From positions 1-33,208 of the forward strand of contig JAJFLR010000094.1 of assembly GCA_021772565.1 (NCBI GenBank): a stretch of DNA of 33,208 bases. The letters run 5' to 3'. Every line of letters starts with the position of its first letter. The stretch's first letter is position 1. The notes beneath the pieces were generated by a model, which ran no database searches, was not told the origin of the DNA, and worked only from the letters and a program-made list of their open reading frames with translations. The translations under genes and the position numbers were made by a program. The stretch comes from Opitutales bacterium (GTDB lineage Bacteria; Verrucomicrobiota; Verrucomicrobiia; Opitutales; JAJFLR01). This document shows, piece by piece, positions 1 through 10,100 of the stretch.

Positions 1-1
1 A

Positions 2-118
2 TATCTCGAAAAAGTTAATGCCAAACCACTTACAATGCCCGACGGCACAGGACGCAAAATAATCTTTCGACTAGGTGATAAATCGGGATTTAAACTTGCG
101 ATTGCAAATGAGAAATAA
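2..118 (+). CDS. 3' end of an unrecognised protein (partial)
   Basis: An open frame enters from the left edge and ends at a TAA at 116-118, giving 38 residues with the C-terminus KLAIANEK. The stretch is mixed polar and hydrophobic (for example PDGTGRKIIFRLGDKSGF), with beta-strand-like alternation and no membrane segment. I do not recognise the family. The gene converges on the SNF2-type gene, whose stop lies 131 bases downstream on the other strand. It is called coding because the frame is open to the window edge and the composition looks protein-like. The fragment is short, so a chance open frame is possible. Confidence 0.4.
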   Translation, partial: YLEKVNAKPLTMPDGTGRKIIFRLGDKSGFKLAIANEK

Positions 119-159
119 CGTTCTGAATACTGAGGTCTGAGACTTGACTTTTTAAAACA

Positions 160-174
160 CACAGCGCTGCTGTG
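160..174 (-). terminator. Hairpin, possible terminator of the SNF2-type gene or solo REP-like palindrome
   Basis: Perfect 6-bp arms CACAGC and GCTGTG enclose a 3-base loop. Read on the minus strand, the hairpin is followed by TGTTTTAAAAA, which could act as a weak rho-independent terminator about 75 bases past the SNF2-type stop. On the plus strand it is followed by GGGCTATAAT. That resembles the sequence flanking the hairpins near 32.2 kb (GGGCTAGTAT), so it may instead be a solitary member of that palindromic family. Confidence 0.4.
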
Positions 175-249
175 GGCTATAATGGAAAACACTTACAGTG
201 TTCGCAGGTTGATAACAGATACCTCTTGGTTTGCCTCGGGGAGCTTTAT

Positions 250-2931
250 TCAATGTGACAGCTGTGCCAAAACTTTTGCTATCTGGCTGAGCGATGTCTG
301 GTCCGGCAAGGTGATAGTAAATTGCGGACTACCGTTATTATTTTCATCAAGACAAGTTTTGAGGCTATTATGAATATCCTTACTTAAGGACATCTGTTCG
401 TCGCTTTGTTCAGTGTTAGGCAGGAGTTCGTTAAGCATATCGAATGCGGCAACCAGCATTTGGCCACCGGCTTGGGCAATCTTTTGTTTTTTCTGTTGAA
501 GAATTTCCTCTTCCTGATGTTGTCGGCTTTCATCAACCGGCGCGTGCGGTTCGGCTCCGAGCAGAACTTCCAAACGTCTTTTTAGTTCTTCGATACCACT
601 GGATAATTCGACTTCGTCTACTTTGGAATTAAAATCGAGTGAGGCAAGTGAGAGTTCGTGTTTGGCCGATAGCGTGTCGAGAAGTCTCTCTTCAATTGTG
701 TCTTCGGTGACCAGAATGTAGACTTGCACCGGTCGTTTCTGTCCCATACGATGAGCGCGGCCGATACGTTGTTCAAGCACAGCCGGATTCCAGGGCAAAT
801 CTACATTAATAACAGTATTGGCTGCTTGCAGATTCAGTCCTGTCGAACCGGCATTTGTAGCGAGAAAAACTTTGCAGTCCGGATTCTTTTGAAATTCTGA
901 CACCAGTCCCTGGCGTTTCTTTTGTGGCACACTGCCGTCCAGGCGGACATATATTATATCATGTTCTTTTAAAATTGTTTCAATAAGTCCTAGCATAGTT
1001 GTCCACTCAGAAAATATTATAATTTTTCTATCTTCCTCTGCTTTCATCTGTTCGAGAATTTCTGATAATTTACGCAGTTTGGATGAATACCCCGGTTCTT
1101 CTTTATCGCAAAGATAAGTGCTGTCGGCTGACATACGGCACATAGCAAACGCTTGTCTCAATCGCAGTAAATCCATTTCGTTGATGTATGCCTTATCCAG
1201 AATATATTTAACGATACGCGCATTAGCGCTATGTAATACTAACTGTTCTTCTGTAGGCGTTATGCGGACAATTTTTGTTCTGCGTGGTGGTAATTCTTTC
1301 ATAACCGAAGCACGAGTGCGGCGCAGCAAAATCGGTTTGAGATTATCTCTCAGTTCAGCGAGATTTTTATAGCCGATGACTTTGCCTTTTTCATCAACAA
1401 TGCGATGCCGGTTAAAAAATCGAAAAGCCGGTGCCAGTCGTTGTGAATCGATAAATTCTACGATTGAGTACAGATCGTCAACTCGATTTTCTAACGGAGT
1501 TCCAGTCAATACTAACGCAAACTTTGAATTCAAACTTTTAATAATACGACTGGTTTTGGTTTCCCAGTTTTTTATACGTTGGCCTTCGTCGAGAATAATC
1601 AAATCCCATTCAACCGCCTCAATCGCCAGGTAATCACGCAATACTTGTTCATAATTACAAATAGTAAAAAAACAGGCATTGCGATATTGCAATGTACGTT
1701 CGTCAGCGCTTCCCAGTATTAGAGAGCAGTTGTTTTCTGAAAATTTGTATATTTCACTTGCCCATTGAGATTTAAGTGATGCCGGGGAGACAATAAGCAC
1801 TTTTTTAATATCGGCTTCAATTCGAAGCAGTTCAGCAACCCCGATGCCCTGTATAGTTTTTCCGAGTCCCATATCGTCAGCCAGTATCGATCTGCCGTTA
1901 CCGGCAGCAAAAGCAATACCGTCAAGTTGGTAAGGGAGCAGCTCTGACTTGAGCAATGTTTTACGAAGTGGATGACTCGCCGGGTCTTTTCGAATCGATT
2001 CTACTTTTTTCTTCAAGTGGTGCTGGTGCAATACCTGTTGAATAAACTCTTCGGCATCCGGATAAATATTGACCAGCTGTTCCTTCGATTCCAGTTTCCG
2101 GATGCATGCAAGAAGTTCCAATACTTCCTTGCCGCTGCGAATTTCAAGCGACTTAAACTTCTCACAAATTTTCTTTAAGTTTATATCTAACAGTTCGGGG
2201 AAGAGCAGATGCAAGCAGGGTTCTTCGTCATAATTTACATGCACGGAAAAGTTTTCACGTCGATACGGCTGTTTAAGTCGAGAAGCATTAAATTTTCGTT
2301 TAGCCGATGATTGCACTTTGATAATATGTTTGCAGACACCGAGGGTATTTTTGCGAAAGTCCTGACAGGAACAATAGTTTTTACCTCGTCCCATTTCTCG
2401 TAATGCAACGCGATATGTTTTTCCGGATTCTTTATTAGTGACCAGATAATCGGTCCAGGGATTTTTCGGATCGTTAGATCGAATCTGCATCTTTTCGGAC
2501 TTTGCGCGTTCAAAACGTTCATGCAGTGCAAGTAAAATCAACGCCTCTTCATCGAGATTTTCAAACGGAATACTTTCATCAGGAAGTAACGCAAGACCAA
2601 GTAACGATTTCCCTTCCAATATAAAAGAGAGCGCAGCGCCCTTGTATAACAAAGCTTCATCACACGGAGTACAAGTCACCAGCAAACGTCTTCTGGCGGT
2701 ATCGCTGAGCCGAATCTCAACGATTTCAAATTTTTTCGGATCATCAGGATTCGGAAATTTTAACCGGAAATATTTGTTAGTTAATTTATAGTGCTCAGGC
2801 TCGATTTCAAATCGACTCCCTTGTATTAAATTACTTTTGCCATCATCGCCCAGAATGCGGCAAGCCTGTTCAAACGTCAGGCGTGAAAGCTGGTCTTTTA
2901 AAGTCAGTTTTTTCGAAGATTTTGTTGCCAT
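250..2931 (-). CDS. SWIM zinc-finger / SNF2-family DEAD-like helicase (ATPase)
   Basis: A Snf2/Rad54-type ATP-dependent DNA translocase of 893 residues, presumably cytoplasmic and acting on DNA-protein complexes. A SWIM zinc finger is visible as C187-x-C189 ... C200-x-H202. The N-terminal ATPase lobe starts near residue 330 (LLPYQLDGIAF). Its Walker A motif is DDMGLGKT (352-359, Lys358), motif II is DEGQ (448-451), and motif III is LTGTPLENR. The C-terminal helicase lobe holds IIFSEWTTML (about 638), ATNAGSTGLNLQ and the arginine-finger motif QRIGRAHRMGQ (about 727). The last 100 or so residues are unassigned and polar. The frame extends 19 codons upstream, but I chose the ATG at 2931 (MATKSSKK), because the upstream extension is hydrophobic and atypical for this family. 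No Shine-Dalgarno site is obvious at either start. SWIM plus SNF2 proteins are widespread in bacteria and mostly uncharacterised. The exact substrate cannot be read from the sequence. Confidence 0.93.
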   Translation of the reverse strand: MATKSSKKLTLKDQLSRLTFEQACRILGDDGKSNLIQGSRFEIEPEHYKLTNKYFRLKFPNPDDPKKFEIVEIRLSDTARRRLLVTCTPCDEALLYKGAALSFILEGKSLLGLALLPDESIPFENLDEEALILLALHERFERAKSEKMQIRSNDPKNPWTDYLVTNKESGKTYRVALREMGRGKNYCSCQDFRKNTLGVCKHIIKVQSSAKRKFNASRLKQPYRRENFSVHVNYDEEPCLHLLFPELLDINLKKICEKFKSLEIRSGKEVLELLACIRKLESKEQLVNIYPDAEEFIQQVLHQHHLKKKVESIRKDPASHPLRKTLLKSELLPYQLDGIAFAAGNGRSILADDMGLGKTIQGIGVAELLRIEADIKKVLIVSPASLKSQWASEIYKFSENNCSLILGSADERTLQYRNACFFTICNYEQVLRDYLAIEAVEWDLIILDEGQRIKNWETKTSRIIKSLNSKFALVLTGTPLENRVDDLYSIVEFIDSQRLAPAFRFFNRHRIVDEKGKVIGYKNLAELRDNLKPILLRRTRASVMKELPPRRTKIVRITPTEEQLVLHSANARIVKYILDKAYINEMDLLRLRQAFAMCRMSADSTYLCDKEEPGYSSKLRKLSEILEQMKAEEDRKIIIFSEWTTMLGLIETILKEHDIIYVRLDGSVPQKKRQGLVSEFQKNPDCKVFLATNAGSTGLNLQAANTVINVDLPWNPAVLEQRIGRAHRMGQKRPVQVYILVTEDTIEERLLDTLSAKHELSLASLDFNSKVDEVELSSGIEELKRRLEVLLGAEPHAPVDESRQHQEEEILQQKKQKIAQAGGQMLVAAFDMLNELLPNTEQSDEQMSLSKDIHNSLKTCLDENNNGSPQFTITLPDQTSLSQIAKVLAQLSH

Positions 2932-3120
2932 AATATTTATTCTATTTTGAGAATAAATCATAAAAAATATTATTATCCGAGCACACAAGAATTTGATACT
3001 ATTTTTTTATTCACAACTTCTCTGCATCTGTCAAAAATAGTAATTACTCCGTATGTTTATATATAATTCATATTTCTATCAGGACGATGTAATTCTAATT
3101 TGACAGAATGAGAATAGCTT

Positions 3121-3438
3121 TCATAAATCGAAGGTATATTTTAAAGAATTCTTAATCTCTTCAAAAACACTGGATTCTAATTTTCCGACTCTCTCTTTCA
3201 ATTCGTGATATTGTATGGCAACAATACCTTGAAGATTTACATAAGATTTATACCTCAGAAACCTGGGGTTACCTATTGATATTTCGTAATCACTTTCACG
3301 ATATTGCGTAGTGATCGGGGCGCATAAAGCTAACGCTCTCGGTGGATTTTCATTATCTCTGGAAACAACAACCATATATCTAACTTTTCCTGCAAATCCT
3401 AAATCTACACGATAGACTTCGCCCTGTTTAATCTTCAT
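3121..3438 (-). CDS. MazF/PemK-family toxin (type II TA endoribonuclease)
   Basis: A 105-residue protein of typical MazF/PemK length. The N-terminus (KIKQGEVYRVDLG, then VRYMVVVSRDNENPP) matches the first strands and loop of the CcdB/MazF SH3-like barrel. It continues with ALCAPITTQ, then a strand pair containing YVNLQGIVAIQYHELKE, and ends in a short helix. Known family members are mRNA interferases held inactive by their cognate antitoxin. The ATG at 3438 overlaps the 3' end of the antitoxin gene by 11 bases, so the two are translationally coupled and co-transcribed. No separate Shine-Dalgarno site is seen. Family membership is clear. RNase activity and target sequence are inferred from the family only. 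Confidence 0.85.
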   Translation of the reverse strand: MKIKQGEVYRVDLGFAGKVRYMVVVSRDNENPPRALALCAPITTQYRESDYEISIGNPRFLRYKSYVNLQGIVAIQYHELKERVGKLESSVFEEIKNSLKYTFDL

Positions 3439-3667
3439 CTATCAAATCTAATACTTGATTTCTCTTTGTTGCCGGATGGATAATATCCTCAATATCTAAG
3501 GGTGATCCCGGTACAATAATCGGAAATGGAATGCCCTTATGTAATTTGACCTGAGTAAAAAACATGCGTATTGCCTCTGTAGTCGATAGCCCTACACTTT
3601 TAAGAATATTTTCGGTATCCTTTTTCAAAGATGATTCTATTCGTGCTCTTACAACCGCTTCTTTCAT
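3428..3667 (-). CDS. RelB/DinJ-type antitoxin
   Basis: A 79-residue protein when started at the ATG at 3667 (MKEAVVRARIE). The frame extends a further 7 codons upstream, but that start places unusual residues before the canonical RelB/DinJ N-terminus. The ribbon-helix-helix motif is visible: a first strand VVRARIESSLK, helix DTENILKSVGLS, then TTEAIRMFFTQVKLHKGIPF, the classic DinJ/RelB pattern. The acidic C-terminal tail (VLDLIDED) fits a toxin-neutralising segment. Such antitoxins bind the toxin and autoregulate their own promoter through the RHH dimer. It precedes and overlaps the toxin by 11 bases. RelB/DinJ antitoxins are more usually paired with RelE/YafQ toxins, so the MazF-like partner is a mixed pairing. 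Confidence 0.85.
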   Translation of the reverse strand: MKEAVVRARIESSLKKDTENILKSVGLSTTEAIRMFFTQVKLHKGIPFPIIVPGSPLDIEDIIHPATKRNQVLDLIDED

Positions 3668-4106
3668 GAACAAAAACGTGGCACACAAAGGCTACATAGT
3701 CAAGAAATTAATTGTCGACGTCTGGAATAAGATAACACTGCCAAATCGTACATTTTTCAGTATAAGACGTTTCCTGAATCCAAGACTCGAATGAATCAGC
3801 TGACCTTCATTAAAATTATGGCCCGATATTCGCAGTCATCTCTATCTGGATACCATTTTTAATAGGCTCTTATTACTGAATTTCTTGCTCTGTTGAGAAG
3901 AAAATCAGTGATATGAGACTAATCCCAATCTCCAATTCGAAATTGAAGGATATCTCACTACGGGCTTGGTACGTATTTGAAGGATGTCGTTATTTCATTC
4001 ATCGGTACGTAATTAAGCTTTGACTCCCTCCACTATAAAATAGCTTGCATCATCAAATTTAATTATTTTTATTTTTCATTTCTGATTGCTGCCCTCAAGA
4101 TATCAT
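3668..4106. other. Intergenic region without a recognised gene
   Basis: About 440 bases lie between the divergent toxin-antitoxin operon and the giant gene at 4107. It must hold both promoters. A direct repeat GGTACGTA occurs at 3968-3975 and 4004-4011. AT-rich sequence precedes the giant gene, with TTGACT at 4020-4025 and TATAAA at 4034-4039. Their spacing of 8 bases is too short for a canonical sigma-70 promoter. No tRNA, convincing ORF or terminator was seen. Confidence 0.5.
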
Positions 4107-7100
4107 ATGAACTGTATTATCCAACTTTTACTTTCGATTCTATTAAGCTATTTTATCGTATGTGATTGTCGTGCGGGAATTAAAATTAATGAAGCAGCAG
4201 AACCGAATCGTGCTCCGATTATTCAATTTAATAATATAGATGATCAACTCGGAACTGTTGTCGGCTGGGGGCGAAACGATTTTGGCCAGGCCACCCCTCC
4301 GGAAGGTTTGCAAGATGTGATTTTTATTTCTGCCGGGAATGATTTCAGTCTGGCGCTAAAAACCGATGGCACAGTTGTCGGCTGGGGAAGGAACGATCAA
4401 GGCCAGGCAGCGTCTCCAAATGGTTTAACTGATGTAATAGCAATTGCTGCAGGTGGACAACATAGTCTTGCTTTAAAAAATGATGGAACAGTCATCGGTT
4501 GGGGCAATAATTCAAAAGGCCAAATCAGTATTCCAAACGGTTTGATAAATGTAACGGCAATTTCCGCAGGAAACAGTCACAGTTTGGCTTTAAAATCTGA
4601 CGGCACTGTCGTCGGTTGGGGAGATCACACACTTGGCCAGATCACACCTCCTTCCGAGTTGAGTAATGTGATAGCGATTGCAGCGGGCAACGACCACAGT
4701 TTAGCTTTAAAAAGCGATGGCGTAGCCGTAGGCTGGGGGAAAAATAATTTTGGACAAGCCGGTTTAGCGGATGCTGAATTAATATACAATGCATTAAATG
4801 GAAGAGCTGGATCTCCGCTTCAACTAAATAAATTTGATTTGATTTATTCAATTCCCAAATTTGATCCGGACTTGGGAACATTGAATAATGTTACAGGAAC
4901 TCTGACTGGAACTGTTACTGGAACCAGTCAGCTTGAAAGTGAGGATGATACCTCAACAAAAGGAAACCTTTTGAGAATGAGTGTGAATTTCAATATCGAA
5001 GATCCGGAATTTTCCGGTGACTTGTTTTTTGTTAATGCAATATCACAAACATTTCATAATTTGGGTGCATTTGATGGTAAGGCAGATTTTGCCGGAGCAT
5101 CCGGTGTATCTGTTACTTCTGCAGAAAGTGATTCAGATTCATTCACTTTTACAGATTCTGGAATTCTGGATTTATTTTCAGGTATCGGCAATATTGATTT
5201 GGGCGGATCTATGATTGGGACATCATTTGCTGCCGGACCAAGATCACTTATTTCTAGTTTTACTGTTTTTGCATATGCTAATTTTGAAGTTAAATATAAT
5301 TATACTGCAAAATCGGATTCTTTTTTCAAAGAAATTTCAAAAATCGCTGCAAATGGCAATCACAGTTTAGGCTTAAAGAGTAATGGAACGATAATAGGCT
5401 TGGGAAGTAGAGATGACGGTCAAATCACTCCACCAAATGGATTGAATAACGTGATTGCATTAGCTGCCGGTAATATTCACAGCCTGGCTTTAAAAAACGA
5501 CGAAACAGTTATAGGATGGGGAAGCAATAATGATGGTCAAACCACAATCCCTGAAGGATTAAAAGAAGTAATAGATATAACTGCAGGAAATTTTCATAAT
5601 TTAGCCTTAATCCGCAAAAGGACGATAACGTCATCAGGAAATGAAGAGACGCCATTGACCGTAACTTATGAAGATATCGTTACATCTCTTGGAATTGAGG
5701 ATTTAGATGGGAATGGTTTTATTCTGCAAATAGAAGCGGTTAATTCTGGAACATTGACTAAGGGGAGTATAGCCATAGTGCCCGGACAAACAGAGATTAA
5801 AAATGGAGAAAGCATTGTGTGGACACCCGAAGAGAATCAAAATGGAGTGATTGATGCTTTTAGTATTAAAGCCTATGATGGGGAATTATTTTCAACTAAA
5901 AGTGCAAAGGTTCTAATTGATGTTAAAAATATTAATGACCGACTGGAGTTGATCAGTGAACCTGTTTTTGAGTTAAGAGACTCTGAAGAGTATTTATATA
6001 AAATAGTGATTGATGATAAAGGTGACCATGGTACTATAGAGCTGATTGGCACTTTAATTCCAACATGGTTAAATTTCGATACTGAGAGTGGATTATTGAG
6101 CGGGACACCGGAAATTAGTGATGTAGGTGAACACACTGTAAAATTGTTAATCAGAGATGGTGAGTTTGAGGTAGAACAGATTTTTACAATAACAGTTAAA
6201 TTTTCTAAATCACCGGCGACACTCCCAAATTTGAAGTTGTCTAAATCGGGATTTATCAGAGCGATGGTTTTTCAAAATGATGGAAAGCTCATCATTGGCG
6301 GTGACTTTACATCTGTAAATGGGGTGCCCAGAAATAACATCGCACGTCTTAATACCAATGGCTCTGTAGATTTAACCTGGAATCCGAATATTAACAGTGA
6401 CAAAAAATTTATCTCACCAAGTTTATTGATTGATAGTAACTCAAATTTTGAAGATCAGGTTAATGAATATGGTATAGTCAATACCCTGACTATTACGAGT
6501 GAAAGTAATAGTTCTGTAGTTGAAGATCTATTTATTGGCGGCAATTTTAACTCAATACATGGAATTCCTGTAAATAAATTGGCTAGAATAAGCATCAATG
6601 GAAATGGAGAGCCAGATGATTCATTTGATTTTACCGGCAGTGAATTATTTTCTGAAATTAGAGCTGTTGTTGCAGACAAGAGATCATTGCAAATTTTTGT
6701 TGGCGGAGTAGTAAATAATGAAAATGAAGAACTAATCCCGGGAGTTGCAGGCGTAAATTATGTAAATGGACAAATTGATCAAAATTGGAATCTACCACTG
6801 TCTTCTGTACAAGCGGGTATTATAAATGGTGTAAATACGATAGCACTCAGTGGCGAAAATATATTTATCGGCGGTCAATTTGTTCATGCAGAAACTAATT
6901 TAAAATATGTCATTAATGTAGATGTGAAAACGGGTGCTGTTAATGCAGAATGGCGTCCGGGTATCAGCTCAATTGTAAATACGTTATCAATTTATAATTC
7001 ACATATATTTATCGGAGGAACAAATACTCTGGTAAAAGTGAACCGCATGGGAGATGGCACAATTGATGCCTCTTTTGACAGTGGGGTAGGAAGTGGAAGT

Positions 7101-10100
7101 AATGATGAACGAGTAACAAGCAGTTCAATAAAAGGAGATGAATTATTTTATGTTAAGGAAAAGCTGGAAGTAATCGGTAGTGGATCCTCTTCTTTAAAAC
7201 TCAGACGGTTTGATATCGAGAAAATAAATATCTCAGACAATACCAGAGGGAGTGAATTTAAATATGATGAACAACAGCCTAACTTTATCAGTTCTGTTAT
7301 TGCTAAAAATGACTCTGTTTTTATCGGTGGCACAATTAATGTAATTGATGAATCAATTTCTTTAGGGATGGGGAAATTAGATTTATTTACAGGGGCAAAA
7401 GATTTAACCTGGCCCGTTCAGGTCGAACAACCGGGAAGTGTCAAAGCACTAGTTCGTCAACTGGATGGAAAATTAATTGTCGGAGGTGATTTTTTATTGG
7501 TCGATGGAGTGGAGAGAAGAAATATTTTGCGTGTCGATGCTGGTGGAGTACTCGACAGAAATTGGACTCCGGCGGCAGACGGGCCGGTTAATGATTTGCA
7601 AATTGATGAGACCGGCAGATTTTTATTTGCTGCGGGAAACTTTCAAAATATTGGCGGATTACATCGACCCGGTGTGGCAAAACTCAATCTTGTTATATCT
7701 GATAACTCTGTTGAAGAGTGGAATCCATTTGCTCCCTATTCGAGTTTGGAAAATGAAGTAGATTTTACTGTGGATGAAGTTGGGATTAAAACTATTGAAC
7801 TGAATGATGGCTATCTCTATTTAGGCGGAGCATTTTCCATACCCTGCAGCAGCTGTAGTTCACAATCTATGAATGGATTAGTTAGAATTAATGTGTTGGG
7901 AAATGGCTCTATAGATACAAGCTGGAAGCCAATAGACACAGCCATTTCTTCTATTGATGTGAATGATATTCTCATTGATGATATTCATGTTTACATCGGT
8001 GGAAATTTTCTGTTTTCAAATGATTCTCAGTTGGTTTTAAGAATTAATGGAACGGGGGATTTAGATGACAATTGGAAACCGGCCAGAGGTAAGGACAGTT
8101 TGGAGAAGGCAAATACGTTAGCCAAAAATAACAATAATTTATATCTGGGAGGAGATTTTACTGCAGTAGGTGGTCATGTTATTAACGGGCTATCTCGCAT
8201 TTCTTTAGTTGGGACAAACAAAATTGATACTGACTGGAATCCTGTAATAAAAAATAGTCGGTCGGAGAAAATTGAAATATATGATCTCAAATTACTCGGT
8301 TCTGTTTTATATCTTGCCGGAGAATTTACCAATATTGGCAATCAGATAAAAACAAATCTGGCAAAGATCAAAGATTTTAATTTTAAAATTGAAGCTGACC
8401 GGAGCCTTGATTTTGAGATCAATGATACAGTTAGGACTTTGCTGCTGAATGGTGAAGATGTCTATGTGGGGGGTGATTTTACCGAAATAGTGGGCAAGCC
8501 CAGATTGGGTCTTGCTTATTTACCAAAACTGGATGCCCCGGTATTGTTGCAAACTTCTACCGGTAGTTTTGTCGTAAAAAGAAATATACTGGATGGCGAT
8601 GAAATAACTCACTTTAATATCACCGATATTCAAAATGGAAAATTATTTAAGAGTAACGGAAATATCCAGATCAGTTCTGGTGATTTTATAACCATTGAAG
8701 AAGGAGAAGCCGGATTGCAGTTTTCCGAAAATGGTTCTGTCTCAATCGTCTCATCACTAAGCGATACCACAGAGGGTGCAGGTATAGAAGAGACAACATT
8801 GATTATGGGACAATCGAGTCTCAAACGACTGTATAGTTTTACTCAGTCTGAATATGAAATTAATGAGCCGGCTACCGGATTTGCATCTATTGCAGCTATA
8901 ATAAATAAACTGGGTAGTGGATCGGGATCTGTTGGTTTTGTCACTGAAGATGGGACAGCATTTGACGGCTCCAGTTATTTCAGTCAAAATTCTGTTGCTA
9001 ACTTTTCCACTGTATCAAATCAATTTCCGGCTACCGCACAGATTCTGCACGATGGGGAGAATACGGGAGAAATTGTTTTTTACCTGCACCTCCAAAATCC
9101 GGATAGTAATAGCGCTTTGGCTTATCCTACAACGACGTTAATTAAAATTATTGACTATGATATTACCGGGTCGGCTGAATCTCAATTGGAGCGTACTCTG
9201 CCTCCAATTGTATTTGATGCCAATGGTATTATTAAAATAAATATTGACCAGCCAGCCAATATCAATGGGCAATGGCGTTTATTGGGAGATATTAAATGGC
9301 TAGATAGCGGTAAAAGCAAAATTGGTCTGACTACGGGAAATTATCTGATAGAATTTAAACCGGTCAGCGGATATGATCATCCACCATTTACAACTGTTCC
9401 GGTGACCTCAGGAGAAACTACTGTTGTTCCACTCAATTCAGCTCAATATACCAGAATTGCTGACACTAATGTCGGTTCATTGAGTGTGGAGATATTTCCT
9501 TCAAACATTGGTGGACAATGGCGCGTTGAAGGATCAAGTATTTGGAGAAATCACGGGGAAACTGTTTCAAAACTTTCCATCGGAAACCATGTAATTGAAT
9601 TCAGAGATGTTGCCGGATATTCTACTCCACCTAACCGGAATGCCAGGGTAGCCCCAAATCTTGTAAGTAAGATTAAAGAGAACTATTTATTATCGGATAC
9701 GACGTTTGGCGTGACACCGAAAAAATTGAATCTTACAGAAGTAACAACAAAGCCACCTTATTTTTACAACGGACTGATACAGTCAAGCATTGGAATCGGA
9801 AGTGGTGTAGTTGTAAAAAAAAGAGTCGTACTCACTGCAGCGCATGTTTTGTTCGACGACTTTACGCTGAGTTATGTAACTTTCCCGCGTTGGATATATC
9901 GCAAACATAGTAATGAGTTTGAATCGCCACTCAAACGGCCTCGAGGTTGGGTAGTCTTTTCCGGATATCAAAAACAGAGAGCCATAGACGACACGCCCGG
10001 ATTTTCCACACCTGAATCTCAAAATCTCGATATTGCCGCGCTCTATTTTTTTAGTGATGCCGGCGAGGGTGGATTCAGCGGCTATCTGGTAACTGACCCC

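Noticed and set aside
4020-4039. Sigma-70 promoter TTGACT/TATAAA ahead of protein A
   Set aside because: The spacing of 8 bases is far too short for a canonical promoter.
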